DNA from: Pantoea cypripedii
GTDB taxonomy: Bacteria; Pseudomonadota; Gammaproteobacteria; Enterobacterales; Enterobacteriaceae
Direction of reading: 5' to 3'
Assembly (NCBI RefSeq): GCF_002095535.1
Contig: NZ_MLJI01000001.1
Coordinates: 1,415,832 to 1,479,831, forward strand
DNA length: 64,000 bases
Position 1 is the first letter of the stretch; each line of letters begins with the position of its first letter. Of the stretch, positions 43,722 through 54,667 are shown in pieces. The notes below the pieces were generated by a model. The model was not told the DNA's origin. It ran no database searches and saw only the letters and a list, made by a program, of their open reading frames with translations. A program made the position numbers and the translations under genes.

Positions 43722-43751
43722 CCCCGTTTTCGGACGGGGTCTCGTCTTTTC
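43722..43751 (+). terminator. serC-aroA intergenic attenuator-like hairpin
   Basis: CCCCGT/ACGGGG stem (43722-43727 with 43734-43739) followed by TCTCGTCTTTTC. A second small hairpin ACCAGT-CTG-ACTGGT lies at 43701-43715. Partial termination between serC and aroA would adjust their ratio. The aroA ribosome-binding site follows at once. Confidence 0.6.
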
Positions 43752-43768
43752 TGGAGATTTGGTTTCAC

Positions 43769-45055
43769 ATGCAGGACTCCCTGACTTTACAACCGATTGC
43801 CCGCGTTGATGGCACGGTAAACTTACCGGGTTCAAAAAGCGTTTCTAACCGCGCACTGCTGCTGGCTGCGCTGGCTAAAGGCACCACGCGCCTCACCAAC
43901 CTGCTGGATAGCGATGACGTGAAGCATATGCTTAACGCGCTGAAAGCGCTGGGTGTGAGCTACACACTGTCTGCGGACCGCACGGTCTGCATCGTGACCG
44001 GCAACGCTGGCCCTTTGCATTCAGACCAACCGCTGGAGCTGTTTCTCGGCAACGCAGGTACGGCCATGCGTCCTCTGGCGGCGGCATTGTGCCTGGGTCA
44101 GCAATCCATTGTGCTGACCGGTGAACCGCGTATGAAGGAACGTCCGATTGGACATCTGGTTGATGCACTGCGTCAGGGCGGAGCGAAAATTGATTATCTG
44201 GAGCAGACGGACTATCCACCTTTGCGCCTTAATGGTGGTTTCAATGGCGGTGACGTCAGTGTCGATGGCAGCGTTTCCAGCCAGTTCCTGACGGCGTTAT
44301 TGATGACTGCTCCGCTGGCCCAGCAGGACACCACCATCACCATCAAAGGTGAACTGGTATCGAAGCCGTATATCGACATTACCTTGCATCTGATGCGTTG
44401 CTTCGGTGTTGAAGTTGATAACCAGAATTACCAGCGCTTTGTCGTCAAAGGTCAGCAGCAGTATCAGTCACCGGGTGATTACCTGGTGGAAGGTGATGCA
44501 TCATCCGCGTCTTATTTCCTGGCGGCAGCCGCGATTAAAGGCGGCACTGTGCGTGTCACCGGCATTGGTCGTAATAGCGTGCAGGGCGATATTCGCTTTG
44601 CGGATGTGCTGGAGAAAATGGGCGCAGTGGTTGAGTGGGGGGATGATTACATCGCCTGCACGCGTGGTGCATTGAATGCCATCGATATGGATATGAACCA
44701 TATCCCCGATGCCGCCATGACTATCGCTACCACGGCGTTGTTTGCCCAGGGCACCACCCTGATGCGCAACATCTACAACTGGCGAGTGAAAGAGACGGAT
44801 CGTCTGGCAGCGATGGCGACTGAATTGCGTAAAGTCGGCGCTGAAGTTGAAGAAGGCCACGATTTTATTCGTATCACGCCGCCGTCTCAGTTGCAGCATG
44901 CGGACATCGGGACTTATAACGACCACCGTATGGCGATGTGTTTCTCGCTGGTGGCGCTGTCGGACACGCCAGTGACCATCCTGGATCCGGGATGTACGGC
45001 GAAAACCTTCCCCGACTATTTCCAGCAGCTGGCGAAAATTAGTCACGAGGCCTGA
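43769..45055 (+). CDS. aroA: AroA, EPSP synthase
   Basis: Shikimate-pathway enzyme joining shikimate-3-phosphate and PEP. The 428 residues (E. coli 427) have the substrate loops [33 protein letters not shown] (class I, glyphosate-sensitive type) and [11 protein letters not shown]. Domain repeats of the inside-out barrel are complete. The ribosome-binding site GGAG is rather distant (13 nt). Second gene after serC; ycaL is absent downstream. Confidence 0.97.
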   Translation: MQDSLTLQPIARVDGTVNLPGSKSVSNRALLLAALAKGTTRLTNLLDSDDVKHMLNALKALGVSYTLSADRTVCIVTGNAGPLHSDQPLELFLGNAGTAMRPLAAALCLGQQSIVLTGEPRMKERPIGHLVDALRQGGAKIDYLEQTDYPPLRLNGGFNGGDVSVDGSVSSQFLTALLMTAPLAQQDTTITIKGELVSKPYIDITLHLMRCFGVEVDNQNYQRFVVKGQQQYQSPGDYLVEGDASSASYFLAAAAIKGGTVRVTGIGRNSVQGDIRFADVLEKMGAVVEWGDDYIACTRGALNAIDMDMNHIPDAAMTIATTALFAQGTTLMRNIYNWRVKETDRLAAMATELRKVGAEVEEGHDFIRITPPSQLQHADIGTYNDHRMAMCFSLVALSDTPVTILDPGCTAKTFPDYFQQLAKISHEA

Positions 45056-45059
45056 TGCG

Positions 45060-45092
45060 GAGTTACCCGGTACATCAGATACCGGGCAACTC
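45060..45092 (+). terminator. Stem-loop at the end of serC-aroA
   Basis: GAGTT-CCCGGTA pairs with TACCGGG-AACTC (45060-45072 with 45080-45092, one internal mismatch, 7-nt loop), 4 bp past the aroA stop. A long U tract is missing, so termination may be partial. Confidence 0.5.
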
Positions 45093-45191
45093 TACTTTCA
45101 ATTGGCCTTAAGTCACCGCAAATTCCTCCGATTCTGTTCAAATTTATAACACTGTCTGCGCTAAGGGGTAACGAACCTGGCGCGGGCAGCG

Positions 45192-45197
45192 TATAAT
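45192..45197 (+). promoter_or_regulatory. Consensus -10 element upstream of cmk
   Basis: A perfect TATAAT lies 60 bp before the cmk start. The -35 position (about 45169-45174) is poor, so this may be a weak or activator-dependent promoter of cmk and rpsA. Confidence 0.4.
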
Positions 45198-45257
45198 GCC
45201 GCGCAATCCAGACAGCCATGCAGGCTGAAAATACGCATCCAGCAACAGGAGAAGACA

Positions 45258-45938
45258 ATGACGGCAATCGCCTCGGTTATTACCATCGATGGGCCCAGTG
45301 GTGCAGGGAAGGGGACCTTGTGCAAAGCGATGGCGGAGTCGTTGCAGTGGCACTTGCTGGATTCTGGCGCTATTTACCGCGTACTGGCATTGGCTGCGCT
45401 TCACCACCAGGTGAATATTGAGTCTGAAGAAGCGCTGGTACCGATGGCTGCGCATCTTGATGTGCGCTTTCTCTCCGTTGAGGGTGAGATGCAAGTGATC
45501 CTTGAAGGGGAAGATGTCACTGGGGAAATTCGCACTCAGGAAGTGAGCAACACGGCGTCGCGGGTGGCTGCCTTTCCGCGTGTGCGTGAGGCGCTGTTGC
45601 GTCGCCAGCGCGCGTTCCGTGAGGAACCCGGATTAATTGCTGATGGTCGCGATATGGGAACCGTCGTCTTCCCGGATGCGCCAGTAAAAATCTTTCTTGA
45701 TGCGAGTTCAGAAGAGCGTGCTCATCGCCGTATGCTACAGTTGCAGGAGAAGGGCTTTAGTGTTAACTTTGATCGCCTTTTAGCCGAGATAAAGGAACGC
45801 GACGACCGCGATCGTAACCGCGCCATCGCCCCTTTAGTGCCTGCAAATGATGCTCTGGTGCTGGATTCAACCAGTATGTCCATTGAGCAAGTGATTGAAA
45901 AAGCACTTGATTATGCCCGCAAGAAGTTGGGCATTTAA
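45258..45938 (+). CDS. cmk: Cmk, cytidylate kinase
   Basis: Phosphorylates CMP and dCMP. The 226 residues (E. coli 227) start [20 protein letters not shown], with the P-loop at 12-20. Later motifs are [14 protein letters not shown] and [22 protein letters not shown] precedes the ATG. It lies 123 bp upstream of rpsA, with which it is partly cotranscribed in E. coli. Confidence 0.97.
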   Translation: MTAIASVITIDGPSGAGKGTLCKAMAESLQWHLLDSGAIYRVLALAALHHQVNIESEEALVPMAAHLDVRFLSVEGEMQVILEGEDVTGEIRTQEVSNTASRVAAFPRVREALLRRQRAFREEPGLIADGRDMGTVVFPDAPVKIFLDASSEERAHRRMLQLQEKGFSVNFDRLLAEIKERDDRDRNRAIAPLVPANDALVLDSTSMSIEQVIEKALDYARKKLGI

Positions 45939-46061
45939 TCTTTTCGGCAACCGAATTGTTATAACCCTGTACCACGGATCCGGTGCCGGGCATGTGAAAC
46001 AACCCCATCCGACAATGACGTCAGGTGGACGTTAAATTGAAGAATCCTGAAGATTATCAAT

Positions 46062-47734
46062 ATGACTGAATCTTTTGCTCAACTCTTTGAAGAGTCCCTG
46101 AAAGAAATCGAAACCCGTCCGGGTTCCATCGTTCGTGGCGTCGTTGTTTCTATCGACAAAGACGTAGTCCTGGTTGATGCGGGTCTGAAATCTGAATCTG
46201 CAATCCCTGCAGAGCAGTTCAAGAACGCAGCTGGCGAACTGGAAATCCAGGTGGGCGACGAAGTTGACGTTGCTCTGGACGCAGTAGAAGACGGCTTCGG
46301 TGAAACCCTGCTGTCCCGTGAAAAAGCTAAACGTCACGAAGCTTGGATCACGCTGGAAAAAGCTTACGAAGACGCTGAAACTGTTACCGGTGTTATCAAC
46401 GGCAAAGTTAAAGGTGGCTTCACTGTTGAGCTGAATGGTATTCGTGCGTTCCTGCCGGGTTCACTGGTAGACGTACGTCCGGTTCGCGACACTCTGCACC
46501 TGGAAGGCAAAGAGCTTGAATTCAAAGTAATCAAGCTTGATCAGAAACGTAACAACGTGGTGGTTTCTCGCCGCGCAGTTATCGAATCTGAAAACAGCGC
46601 TGAACGTGATCAGCTGCTGGAAAACCTGCAGGAAGGCATGGAAGTCAAAGGTATCGTTAAGAACCTCACTGACTACGGCGCATTCGTGGACCTGGGCGGC
46701 GTTGACGGCCTGCTGCACATCACTGACATGGCCTGGAAACGCGTTAAGCATCCGAGCGAAATCGTCAACGTGGGCGACGAAATCACTGTTAAAGTGCTGA
46801 AGTTCGACCGCGAACGTACCCGTGTATCTCTGGGCCTGAAACAGCTGGGCGAAGATCCGTGGGTAGCTATCGCTAAGCGCTATCCGGAAGGCACCAAGCT
46901 GACCGGTCGTGTTACCAACCTGACTGATTACGGCTGCTTCGTAGAAATCGAAGAAGGCGTTGAAGGTCTGGTACACGTTTCTGAAATGGACTGGACCAAC
47001 AAAACATCCACCCGTCTAAAGTTGTTAACGTGGGCGACGTGGTTGAAGTTATGGTTCTGGACATCGACGAAGAGCGTCGTCGTATCTCCCTGGGTCTGAA
47101 GCAGTGCAAATCTAACCCATGGCAGCAGTTCGCTGAGACCCACAACAAGGGTGACCGCGTTGAAGGTAAAATCAAGTCAATCACTGACTTCGGTATCTTC
47201 ATCGGCCTGGACGGCGGCATCGACGGTCTGGTTCACCTGTCTGACATCTCCTGGAACGCGACTGGCGAAGAAGCCGTTCGTGAGTACAAAAAAGGCGACG
47301 AAATCGCTGCCGTTGTACTGCAGGTTGATGCAGAGCGTGAGCGCATCTCTCTGGGCGTGAAACAGTTGGCTGAAGATCCGTTCAACAACTACATCACCCT
47401 GAACAAGAAAGGCGCTATCGTGACTGGTAAAGTCACTGCAGTTGACGCGAAAGGTGCTACAGTAGAATTAGCTGATGGCGTAGAAGGTTACCTGCGCGCT
47501 TCTGAAGCTTCACTGGACCGTATCGAAGACGCAACTCTGGTTCTGAGTGTTGGTGACGACGTTGAAGCTAAATTCACCGGCGTTGACCGTAAGAACCGCG
47601 TTGTAAGTCTGTCTGTCCGTGCGAAAGACCAGGCTGATGAGAAAGAAGCTATCAACACTGTTAACACCAAACAGGAAGAAGGCAACTTCTCTAACGCTAT
47701 GGCTGAAGCGTTCAAAGCGGCTAAAGGCGAGTAA
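46062..47734 (+). CDS. rpsA: RpsA, 30S ribosomal protein S1 (frameshifted as given)
   Basis: S1 binds mRNA on the 30S subunit through six OB-fold S1 repeats. Frame 1 reads normally from [17 protein letters not shown] to MDWTNK, then goes out of frame and stops at 47099 (345 residues). Frame 2 resumes at once with [16 protein letters not shown] and runs to the normal end AFKAAKGE at 47734. Adding one A at 47001-47004 restores 557 residues, exactly the E. coli length. The break is in repeat 4, near codon 314. Conservation on both sides is near perfect and the gene is essential in relatives, so an error in the sequence is more likely than a real mutation. If real, the product would lack repeats 5 and 6 and part of 4. 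Confidence 0.95.
47001..47004 (+). other. Frameshift site in rpsA (A run one base short)
   Basis: The sequence reads ACCAACAAAACATCCACC, where the conserved protein TNKNIHPS requires five A rather than four. Frame 0 continues as [11 protein letters not shown]; the -1 frame gives NIHPSKVV. Confidence 0.9.
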
Positions 47735-47820
47735 TCGACCCGAGGCACCGGGTGGCGTAAGCTGCCCGGTTTCGGTAAAAGCTGTCATACCTTTCCAAAC
47801 AGGGATTAACCGGAGGTTAC

Positions 47821-48105
47821 ATGACCAAGTCAGAACTGATTGAAAGACTTGCTGGCCAGCATACTCATATTCCGGCGAAAGTCGTTGAGGATGCGGTCAA
47901 AGAGATGCTCGAGCATATGGCCACAACGTTGGCACAGGGCGAGCGCATTGAAATCCGGGGATTCGGCAGCTTTTCTTTGCACTACCGCGCACCGCGCACC
48001 GGACGTAACCCGAAAACGGGTGACAAAGTGGATCTGGAAGGTAAATACGTTCCCCACTTCAAGCCGGGCAAAGAATTGCGTGACCGTGCGAACATTTACG
48101 GCTAA
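47821..48105 (+). CDS. ihfB: IhfB, integration host factor beta subunit
   Basis: DNA-bending protein that works with IhfA. The 94 residues match E. coli, with the HU/IHF arm motif [10 protein letters not shown] carrying the intercalating proline. CGGAGG precedes the ATG by 6 nt. It lies 86 bp after rpsA; the gap has a weak ACCGGG/CCCGGT hairpin (about 47750-47770) that I do not call as a terminator. A strong terminator follows ihfB. Confidence 0.98.
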   Translation: MTKSELIERLAGQHTHIPAKVVEDAVKEMLEHMATTLAQGERIEIRGFGSFSLHYRAPRTGRNPKTGDKVDLEGKYVPHFKPGKELRDRANIYG

Positions 48106-48122
48106 GCCGTTACCGAACATTG

Positions 48123-48152
48123 AAAACGACACCTTCTGGTGTCGTTTTTTTT
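48123..48152 (+). terminator. ihfB terminator
   Basis: An 11-bp perfect stem AAAACGACACC/GGTGTCGTTTT (48123-48133 with 48138-48148, loop TTCT) ends in nine T. Confidence 0.95.
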
Positions 48153-48313
48153 TGCCTGAACGCCCCCGGCTCCGGCGAGCGGGCTTCAGAAAAGATGTAA
48201 TACCGCTGCAAACACGACGATTTACCGTAATCTGACGCAGAAATCCCCCATTCATTTCAACAGAAAAACCGCCAGTTCTGGCACTCTGTTTTCTCCTTTC
48301 ATGGAGAAGAAAG

Positions 48314-50572
48314 ATGCCGACCACATGGATTGTGCTGGCAGGATTAATGATCCCTGCTGCGTTGCCTTTAGTTTTTTTGCCACAACTGCCGGGTAACGGC
48401 ATCCTGGCGGCGATAGCCGTAGCTGCTTTGTTGCTAAGGTTGCAGCCGTTCACTTCATTGCGTATTGCCGCCCCCTTTTTGCTACTGATGCTGTGGGCGC
48501 TGTCCGAAGCACGGCAGATGACTGCCAGTATTGACCTTCTGACCAGGGCGCCGGTAAGCGCGACTGTGCGGGTCACCGATGTACGGGAAGACAACAAACA
48601 GCTGAAGATCCAACTGCTGCAAATTGATGGGCGTTATCAGTTTCCCCCGTTATTCGCCACGCTCAACGACAATGGCGAGGAAGAACCGTTCTGCGCAGGA
48701 CAGCGCTGGCAGATGCAGCTTCGCTTACGTCCTGTGCATGCCCGGCTCAATGAGGGGGAGTTTGATTTACAACGTTTTGCCGTAGCACAACATACGCCGT
48801 TGCAGGGATCCATCATCCGGCGTCAGGAAGTGAACAAGACATGTAGCTGGCGATCTCGCCTGATTCAATATCACTTACCTGCATTTGCGCAGATGGAGTC
48901 CCCAGCCATTGTTCAGGCTCTGGCATTTGGGATACGCGATGCGATGACCGAAGAACAGCGGCGGCTATTGCGCGAGACGGGAACCGCGCACCTGATGGCT
49001 ATTTCGGGTATGCATATCGCGCTGGCAGCGAGTGTCGGCTGGATACTTGCACGCATGCTGCAGTTTTTTTTCCCCGCCAGGCGCATTAATTATTTATTTC
49101 CTCTGATAGCGAGTGGGTTAACGGCGGCAATTTACTGCTGGGTATCCGGCAGCCATCCTCCTGCGCAACGGGCGATGCTGGCTCTGACGCTTTGGATATT
49201 GTTACGCATTGCAGGCTGGCAATTAAGTGGCTGGCAGGTGTGGACATTATGCGTTGGGCTGCTGCTCTTTGTTGATCCTCTCACCGTGTTATCAGAGAGT
49301 TTTTGGCTTTCAGCATTGGCGGTGGCGGTATTGCTCATCTGGTATCACTGGTTCGCGTTGCCGGTGGGTCTCCGCACCCGGCGTCGCTGGATAGTGTTGC
49401 AGCTGCTGCATTTGCAGTTGGGCATGATGTTATTGATGGCACCACTGCAAATATTTCTGTTTCAGGGCATCAGTCTCAGTGCATTGCTGGCAAATCTGCT
49501 GGCGGTGCCAGTCATCTCTTTTATCTCCGTGCCGCTAATCTTACTGGCGATGCTGATTCCTGTTACATCATTGTCCGGCGGCTTATGGTGGCTGGCTGAC
49601 CAGTCGGTTCATAAGGTGATGCAGGGGCTGGCGTGGCTTCCTCCAGGCTGGCTGGCCTGGGGAGAGGCATTGCCAGCGATGGGTGTGCTATGGGGCGGGA
49701 TAGTTGCCTGGCGCAGCGGGATTCTTTATCGCGCTCCTGTACAGTGTTGCAGCATCGCGGTTGCTCTATTGATCTGGCGTAGCAATTCACCACGTGATGA
49801 ATGGCAAATTGACATGATCGATGTGGGCCATGGGCTGGCGGTGGTTATCACCCAGGGGGATGAGGCGGTGCTGTATGACACCGGGCCACGCTGGAACCAG
49901 GGCGATGCCGGTAATCGTGTCATACTTCCCTGGTTGCAGCGTAAAAACATAACGCTCCGCGCGGTGGTGTTGAGTCACAAGCATCTGGATCATCGTGGCG
50001 GTCTTGACTCTATCGTTGCAGCCAAGCCAGAGACACCGGTGCGCAGCGCGCTGCCGGAGACTCATCATCTCCCTTGCTATCAGGGGGAAGTCTGGCATTG
50101 GGGTAAGCTGCGTTTTAACGTGTTATGGCCACCTCGTGGGGCCATCCGGGGAGAAAATAATGATTCCTGTGTGGTGCGCGTTGATGATGGCAAAGTCAGC
50201 CTGCTGTTAACCGGGGATATTGAGCTGGAAGCGGAAAGACAATTGGTTGCGCAGCAAAAGCAGGCGCTGGCCTCGACCATCCTGCAAGTGCCCCATCATG
50301 GCAGCCGCACATCCTCCAGTGCGTTGCTGTTACGCAATGTCGCAGGCAGGGTAGCGATTGCCTCGGTGGCGCGTTACAACGCCTGGCGAATGCCGGCAAA
50401 AACGGTAGTCGATGCTTACCGCCAGAATGGATATCTTTGGTATGACACTGCGCAATCAGGACAGATTAATATCGCGATTAATGCAGGTGATTGGCAGATT
50501 AAGGGTTTAAGAGAGCAAATAATGCCCCGCTGGTATCATCAGTGGTTTGGCGTCAAACGTGAATCCAGGTAG
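48314..50572 (+). CDS. ycaI: YcaI, ComEC/Rec2-family DNA-uptake channel protein
   Basis: 752 residues (E. coli 754). It has an N-terminal membrane and OB-like region, a central Competence domain with many hydrophobic segments (about 200-490; HLMAISGMHIALA), and a C-terminal metallo-beta-lactamase domain with SHKHLDHRGG (S554-G563) and PHHGSRTSS. In competent bacteria ComEC carries single-stranded DNA across the inner membrane. The usual partners ComEA or pilus genes are not in this window. The start has AGAAAG just upstream. It precedes msbA by 31 bp, as in E. coli. Confidence 0.94.
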   Translation: MPTTWIVLAGLMIPAALPLVFLPQLPGNGILAAIAVAALLLRLQPFTSLRIAAPFLLLMLWALSEARQMTASIDLLTRAPVSATVRVTDVREDNKQLKIQLLQIDGRYQFPPLFATLNDNGEEEPFCAGQRWQMQLRLRPVHARLNEGEFDLQRFAVAQHTPLQGSIIRRQEVNKTCSWRSRLIQYHLPAFAQMESPAIVQALAFGIRDAMTEEQRRLLRETGTAHLMAISGMHIALAASVGWILARMLQFFFPARRINYLFPLIASGLTAAIYCWVSGSHPPAQRAMLALTLWILLRIAGWQLSGWQVWTLCVGLLLFVDPLTVLSESFWLSALAVAVLLIWYHWFALPVGLRTRRRWIVLQLLHLQLGMMLLMAPLQIFLFQGISLSALLANLLAVPVISFISVPLILLAMLIPVTSLSGGLWWLADQSVHKVMQGLAWLPPGWLAWGEALPAMGVLWGGIVAWRSGILYRAPVQCCSIAVALLIWRSNSPRDEWQIDMIDVGHGLAVVITQGDEAVLYDTGPRWNQGDAGNRVILPWLQRKNITLRAVVLSHKHLDHRGGLDSIVAAKPETPVRSALPETHHLPCYQGEVWHWGKLRFNVLWPPRGAIRGENNDSCVVRVDDGKVSLLLTGDIELEAERQLVAQQKQALASTILQVPHHGSRTSSSALLLRNVAGRVAIASVARYNAWRMPAKTVVDAYRQNGYLWYDTAQSGQINIAINAGDWQIKGLREQIMPRWYHQWFGVKRESR

Positions 50573-50603
50573 AATGAGCGGCTATTTCAAACAGCGTGAA
50601 TAA

Positions 50604-52355
50604 ATGATGCATCAAGACAAAGATCTCTCAACGTGGCAGACATTTCGCCGACTCTGGCCGATGATTGCGCCCCACAAAGCTGGCTTATTCGTGTCTGCTG
50701 TGGCGCTGATACTCAATGCGGCAGGCGATACTTTAATGCTCTCCCTGTTGAAACCTTTACTGGATGATGGCTTCGGTAAAGCTGACAAATCCGTACTGCT
50801 GTGGATGCCGCTGGCGGTAATTGGCTTAATGCTTATCCGCGGCGTGACCAGCTATATTTCAAGCTACTGTATTTCATGGGTTTCAGGCAATGTGGTGATG
50901 AATATGCGCCGTCGCCTGTTTAGCCATATGATGGGGATGCCGGTTGCCTTCTTCGACCAGCAATCTACCGGTACGCTGTTGTCCCGTATTACTTACGATT
51001 CTGAACAGGTTGCTTCATCATCATCCAGTGCGCTGGTCACGGTGGTGCGTGAAGGGGCGTCAATCATTGGCCTGTTCATTATGATGTTCTACTACAGTTG
51101 GCAGCTGTCTTTGATCCTCATTCTGCTGGCGCCGATTGTGTCATTCGCGATTCGTAACGTCTCAAAACGCTTCCGTAATATCAGCAAAACCATGCAGAAC
51201 ACCATGGGGCAGGTGACCACCAGCGCAGAACAGATGCTCAAAGGGCATAAAGAAGTGCTGATTTTCGGTGGTCAGGAAGTGGAATCTGAACGCTTCGCGC
51301 GTGTCAGCAATAAGATGCGTCAGCAGGGTATGAAGCTGGTATCCGCTTCGTCTATTTCTGATCCGGTTATTCAGCTGATTGCTTCTCTGGCTCTGGCGTT
51401 CGTGCTGTATGCCGCCAGCTTCCCAAGCGTTATGGCGACGTTAACCGCCGGTACCATCACCGTGGTGTTCTCCTCGATGATTGCGCTGATGCGTCCGCTG
51501 AAATCCCTGACCAACGTTAACGCGCAGTTCCAGCGTGGTATGGCTGCCTGCCAGACGTTATTCAGCATTCTCGATAGCGAGCAGGAAAGCGATAACGGTA
51601 AGCGTGAACTGGCCCGTGCTAAAGGCGATGTCGAGTTTCGCAACGTCACCTTTACCTACCCAGGCCGTGATATTCCGGCGTTACGCGACATCAATCTGTC
51701 GCTACCTGCGGGCAAAACGGTGGCGCTGGTTGGCCGCTCCGGTTCTGGTAAATCTACCATGGCAAGCCTGCTGACCCGCTTTTACGATATCCAGCAAGGT
51801 GAAATCCTGCTGGATGGTTACGATTTGCGTGAATACACCCTGAGTACATTACGTAATCAGGTGGCGCTGGTGTCGCAAAACGTGCATCTGTTTAATGACA
51901 CCATTGCCAACAACATCGCTTACGCGCGCAATGAACAATACAGCCGTGAAGAGATTGAGCGTGCGGCGACGATGGCCCATGCCATGGATTTCATTAAGAA
52001 AATGGATAACGGTCTCGATACAGTTATCGGTGAAAATGGGGTATTGCTTTCCGGTGGTCAGCGCCAGCGTATTGCCATTGCCCGTGCTTTGCTGCGTGAT
52101 TGTCCGATCCTGATCCTCGATGAAGCCACCTCGGCGCTGGATACCGAGTCCGAACGCGCGATTCAATCGGCACTGGACGAGTTGCAGAAAAACCGCACTT
52201 CACTGGTGATTGCGCACCGCCTTTCGACCATCGAAAAAGCCAATGAAATCGTCGTGGTTGAAGATGGCCGTATCGTTGAGCGGGGTACGCATGAGGTGCT
52301 GCTGGCGCAGAAAGGTGCTTATGCTCAACTTCACAAGCTCCAGTTTGGCCAATGA
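50604..52355 (+). CDS. msbA: MsbA, lipid A/LPS flippase
   Basis: Homodimeric ABC exporter that flips core-lipid A across the inner membrane. The 583 residues (E. coli 582) have six membrane spans (about 20-330), Walker [10 protein letters not shown], signature LLSGGQRQR, and Walker [13 protein letters not shown]. Two ATGs stand in a row (50604, 50607), either could be used. The last four bases overlap the lpxK start (ATGA), joining transport and synthesis of lipid A. Confidence 0.97.
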   Translation: MMHQDKDLSTWQTFRRLWPMIAPHKAGLFVSAVALILNAAGDTLMLSLLKPLLDDGFGKADKSVLLWMPLAVIGLMLIRGVTSYISSYCISWVSGNVVMNMRRRLFSHMMGMPVAFFDQQSTGTLLSRITYDSEQVASSSSSALVTVVREGASIIGLFIMMFYYSWQLSLILILLAPIVSFAIRNVSKRFRNISKTMQNTMGQVTTSAEQMLKGHKEVLIFGGQEVESERFARVSNKMRQQGMKLVSASSISDPVIQLIASLALAFVLYAASFPSVMATLTAGTITVVFSSMIALMRPLKSLTNVNAQFQRGMAACQTLFSILDSEQESDNGKRELARAKGDVEFRNVTFTYPGRDIPALRDINLSLPAGKTVALVGRSGSGKSTMASLLTRFYDIQQGEILLDGYDLREYTLSTLRNQVALVSQNVHLFNDTIANNIAYARNEQYSREEIERAATMAHAMDFIKKMDNGLDTVIGENGVLLSGGQRQRIAIARALLRDCPILILDEATSALDTESERAIQSALDELQKNRTSLVIAHRLSTIEKANEIVVVEDGRIVERGTHEVLLAQKGAYAQLHKLQFGQ

Positions 52356-53353
52356 TTGAACGCATCTGGAGTGGGCGATCGCCATTATGGCTGCTGTTGT
52401 GGCCGCTCAGTCTGTTGTATGGGGCAATCAGCTGGCTGATTCGCCTCAGTTTCCAGCGCGGCTGGCGTAAAAGCTGGCGCGCGCCCTGTCCGGTGATTGT
52501 TGTTGGCAACCTGACGGCAGGGGGCAACGGAAAAACGCCCGTGGTTATCTGGCTGGTGCAGGCACTGCAACAACGTGGCCTGCGTCCGGGTGTGGTCTCA
52601 CGTGGTTACGGTGGTAAAGCAGAAAGCTATCCATTGCTGGTCAGCGCAGAAACGCCCACCGGGCAGGCGGGCGATGAGCCGGTTTTGATAGCGCAACGTA
52701 CTCAGGTACCGGTGGCGGTAGCCCCGCAGCGGCGTGCTGCCGTTGAAGCCTTACTGGCCCAGCAACCGTTGGATGTGATCATCACCGACGATGGTTTGCA
52801 GCACTATGCTTTGCAGCGCGATCGTGAGGTGGTGGTGGTCGATGGCGTACGTCGCTTTGGTAATGGCTGGTGGTTACCGGCCGGGCCGATGCGGGAGCGA
52901 GCTTCGCGTCTTGAGCAGGTTGATGCGGTTATCGTCAATGGCGGTGAGGCCAGGGGCCGGGAAATTGCCATGACGCTGCAACCCGGCCTCGCCATTAACC
53001 TGGTCACGGGACAAAGCACCACGCTGGACCAACTGCCACCGGTGGTGGCGATGGCCGGTATCGGACATCCACCACGCTTCTTCACTACCCTGAAACAACA
53101 GGGAGTACAGCCAGTTGCCGAAGTTGCCTTTGCCGATCATCATGCCTATAGCCAGGCGGAACTGAACAGCCTGATCCAGAAGGGCCAATGTCTGTTGATG
53201 ACGGAGAAAGATGCCGTTAAGTGCCGGGCTTTTGCCGGCGAAAACTGGTGGTATTTACCCGTTGATGCCCATCTGTCCGGGGCGGCGCTACCCGTGCTGC
53301 TGGATGACATCACGCAACTTTGTCTCACAGCGCGCAATTCACAGCCGCGCTAG
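52352..53353 (+). CDS. lpxK: LpxK, tetraacyldisaccharide 4'-kinase
   Basis: Adds the 4'-phosphate to the lipid A precursor at the inner membrane. The 333 residues (E. coli 328) have a membrane anchor (about 10-30) and the Walker A region [12 protein letters not shown] (K61, T62), followed by SRGYGGKAE and [11 protein letters not shown]. It overlaps msbA by 4 bp and precedes ycaQ by 21 bp. Confidence 0.97.
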   Translation: MIERIWSGRSPLWLLLWPLSLLYGAISWLIRLSFQRGWRKSWRAPCPVIVVGNLTAGGNGKTPVVIWLVQALQQRGLRPGVVSRGYGGKAESYPLLVSAETPTGQAGDEPVLIAQRTQVPVAVAPQRRAAVEALLAQQPLDVIITDDGLQHYALQRDREVVVVDGVRRFGNGWWLPAGPMRERASRLEQVDAVIVNGGEARGREIAMTLQPGLAINLVTGQSTTLDQLPPVVAMAGIGHPPRFFTTLKQQGVQPVAEVAFADHHAYSQAELNSLIQKGQCLLMTEKDAVKCRAFAGENWWYLPVDAHLSGAALPVLLDDITQLCLTARNSQPR

Positions 53354-53374
53354 TTTCTGGAGGGAAACTGAGTC

Positions 53375-54592
53375 ATGACCCACACGGATTCCCTTTCTTT
53401 AGCCACTGCCCGTCACCTCCATCTTGCCGCCCAGGGCCTGCTCAGGCCGCCGAAACGCCGGGCGCGTTTTGCCGATATTCACGCCACCATTCGGCAGATG
53501 TCGCTGCTGCAAATCGATACCATCAATGTCGTGGCGCGTAGCCCATATCTGGTGTTGTTTAGTCGGCTGGGCGATTACCCGATTAACTGGCTGGAAGAGA
53601 CGCTGGCAGCGGGGGCGCTATTTGAATACTGGGCGCATGAAGCCTGTTTTATTCCCCGCGAAGATTATCCGTTATTGCGCCATCGCATGCTGGATCCTTC
53701 GCGTCTGGGCTGGAAATACAATGCGCAGTGGGTAGCGGATCATCAGCAGGAAATTGCGGACTTGCTGGAGCATATCAATGCCAACGGGCCAGTACGCGCC
53801 GCCGATTTTGTGGCGGATAAACAGAGTAAACCAGGCTGGTGGGCGTGGAAGCCGCATAAGCGTCATCTGGAAAATCTGTTCAGTGCCGGTGAGCTGATGG
53901 TAGTGGAGCGGCGTAATTTTCAGCGGGTGTATGACCTGCAACAGCGTGTGATGCCGGACTGGGATGATGGGCAGCACGCGCTAAGTGAAGACGATGCGGT
54001 GATAAGCATGCTGAACCACAGCGCGCGCAGCCTGGGGATTTTCCGTCCCGCCTGGCTGGCAGATTATTACCGTCTGAAACGCGTAGCGTTACAACCCTGG
54101 CTGGCGGAGGCTGAGGAGCGGGGTGACATCGTGCCGGTGCAGGTTGAGCAGCTGGGCGACATGTGGTTGCATCGCGATCTCTTGCCACAGCTGGAGCAAC
54201 CGCAGTCTGCGACCCATACCGCGCTGCTGTCGCCTTTTGATCCGGTGGTATGGGATCGCCGCCGCGCGCTGGAACTGTTCAATTTTGACTACCGTATCGA
54301 ATGCTATACCCCGGCAGAGAAGCGTAAATACGGTTATTTCGTGTTGCCTGTTTTGCATCGCGGCAGCCTGAAAGGGCGTCTGGATGCGAAAATGGATCGC
54401 CAGGCGCAGCAACTGGTGATCCGATCATTTTGGCTGGAAGAGGGGGTGCGTGTGACGGCTGGCTTTATCAGCGATGTACAGCGCGCCATCTCGCGATTTG
54501 CGCACTGGCAGGGTGCCAGTGAAGTGGTGATCGAGCAGGTTCCGGCAGCATTACGCGCCGCCTGGTCAGATCGCTGGATATTAACCGAGTAG
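53375..54592 (+). CDS. ycaQ: YcaQ, DNA interstrand-crosslink glycosylase
   Basis: HTH_42-superfamily DNA glycosylase; E. coli YcaQ (AlkX) unhooks nitrogen-mustard crosslinks. The 405 residues (E. coli 410) have the catalytic Q-I-D motif (Q46-D48 in LLQIDTINVVARSP) and conserved EYWAHEACFIP and LLSPFDPVVWDRRR. GGAGGGAAA lies 11 nt upstream of the ATG. The gene follows lpxK and may share its transcript; ycaR has a possible promoter of its own. Confidence 0.94.
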   Translation: MTHTDSLSLATARHLHLAAQGLLRPPKRRARFADIHATIRQMSLLQIDTINVVARSPYLVLFSRLGDYPINWLEETLAAGALFEYWAHEACFIPREDYPLLRHRMLDPSRLGWKYNAQWVADHQQEIADLLEHINANGPVRAADFVADKQSKPGWWAWKPHKRHLENLFSAGELMVVERRNFQRVYDLQQRVMPDWDDGQHALSEDDAVISMLNHSARSLGIFRPAWLADYYRLKRVALQPWLAEAEERGDIVPVQVEQLGDMWLHRDLLPQLEQPQSATHTALLSPFDPVVWDRRRALELFNFDYRIECYTPAEKRKYGYFVLPVLHRGSLKGRLDAKMDRQAQQLVIRSFWLEEGVRVTAGFISDVQRAISRFAHWQGASEVVIEQVPAALRAAWSDRWILTE

Positions 54593-54606
54593 TGGATTGC
54601 GGCACG

Positions 54607-54633
54607 TTGCCTGGCGCTGCGCTATGGTATGCT
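54607..54633 (+). promoter_or_regulatory. Putative extended -10 promoter of ycaR-kdsB
   Basis: TTGCCT (54607-54612) and an extended -10, TGG plus TATGCT (54628-54633), are 15 bp apart. The short spacer is offset by the TGn motif. The predicted leader is about 28 nt. Confidence 0.4.
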
Positions 54634-54667
54634 AATCGCCTGACGCATCGATCCACTGGAGGATATT

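Noticed and set aside
46990..47010. Programmed -1 frameshifting in rpsA
   Set aside because: The site AAC AAA ACA is not a good X XXY YYZ slippery heptamer in the zero frame, no downstream pseudoknot is evident, and S1 is not known to use recoding. A missing base is simpler.
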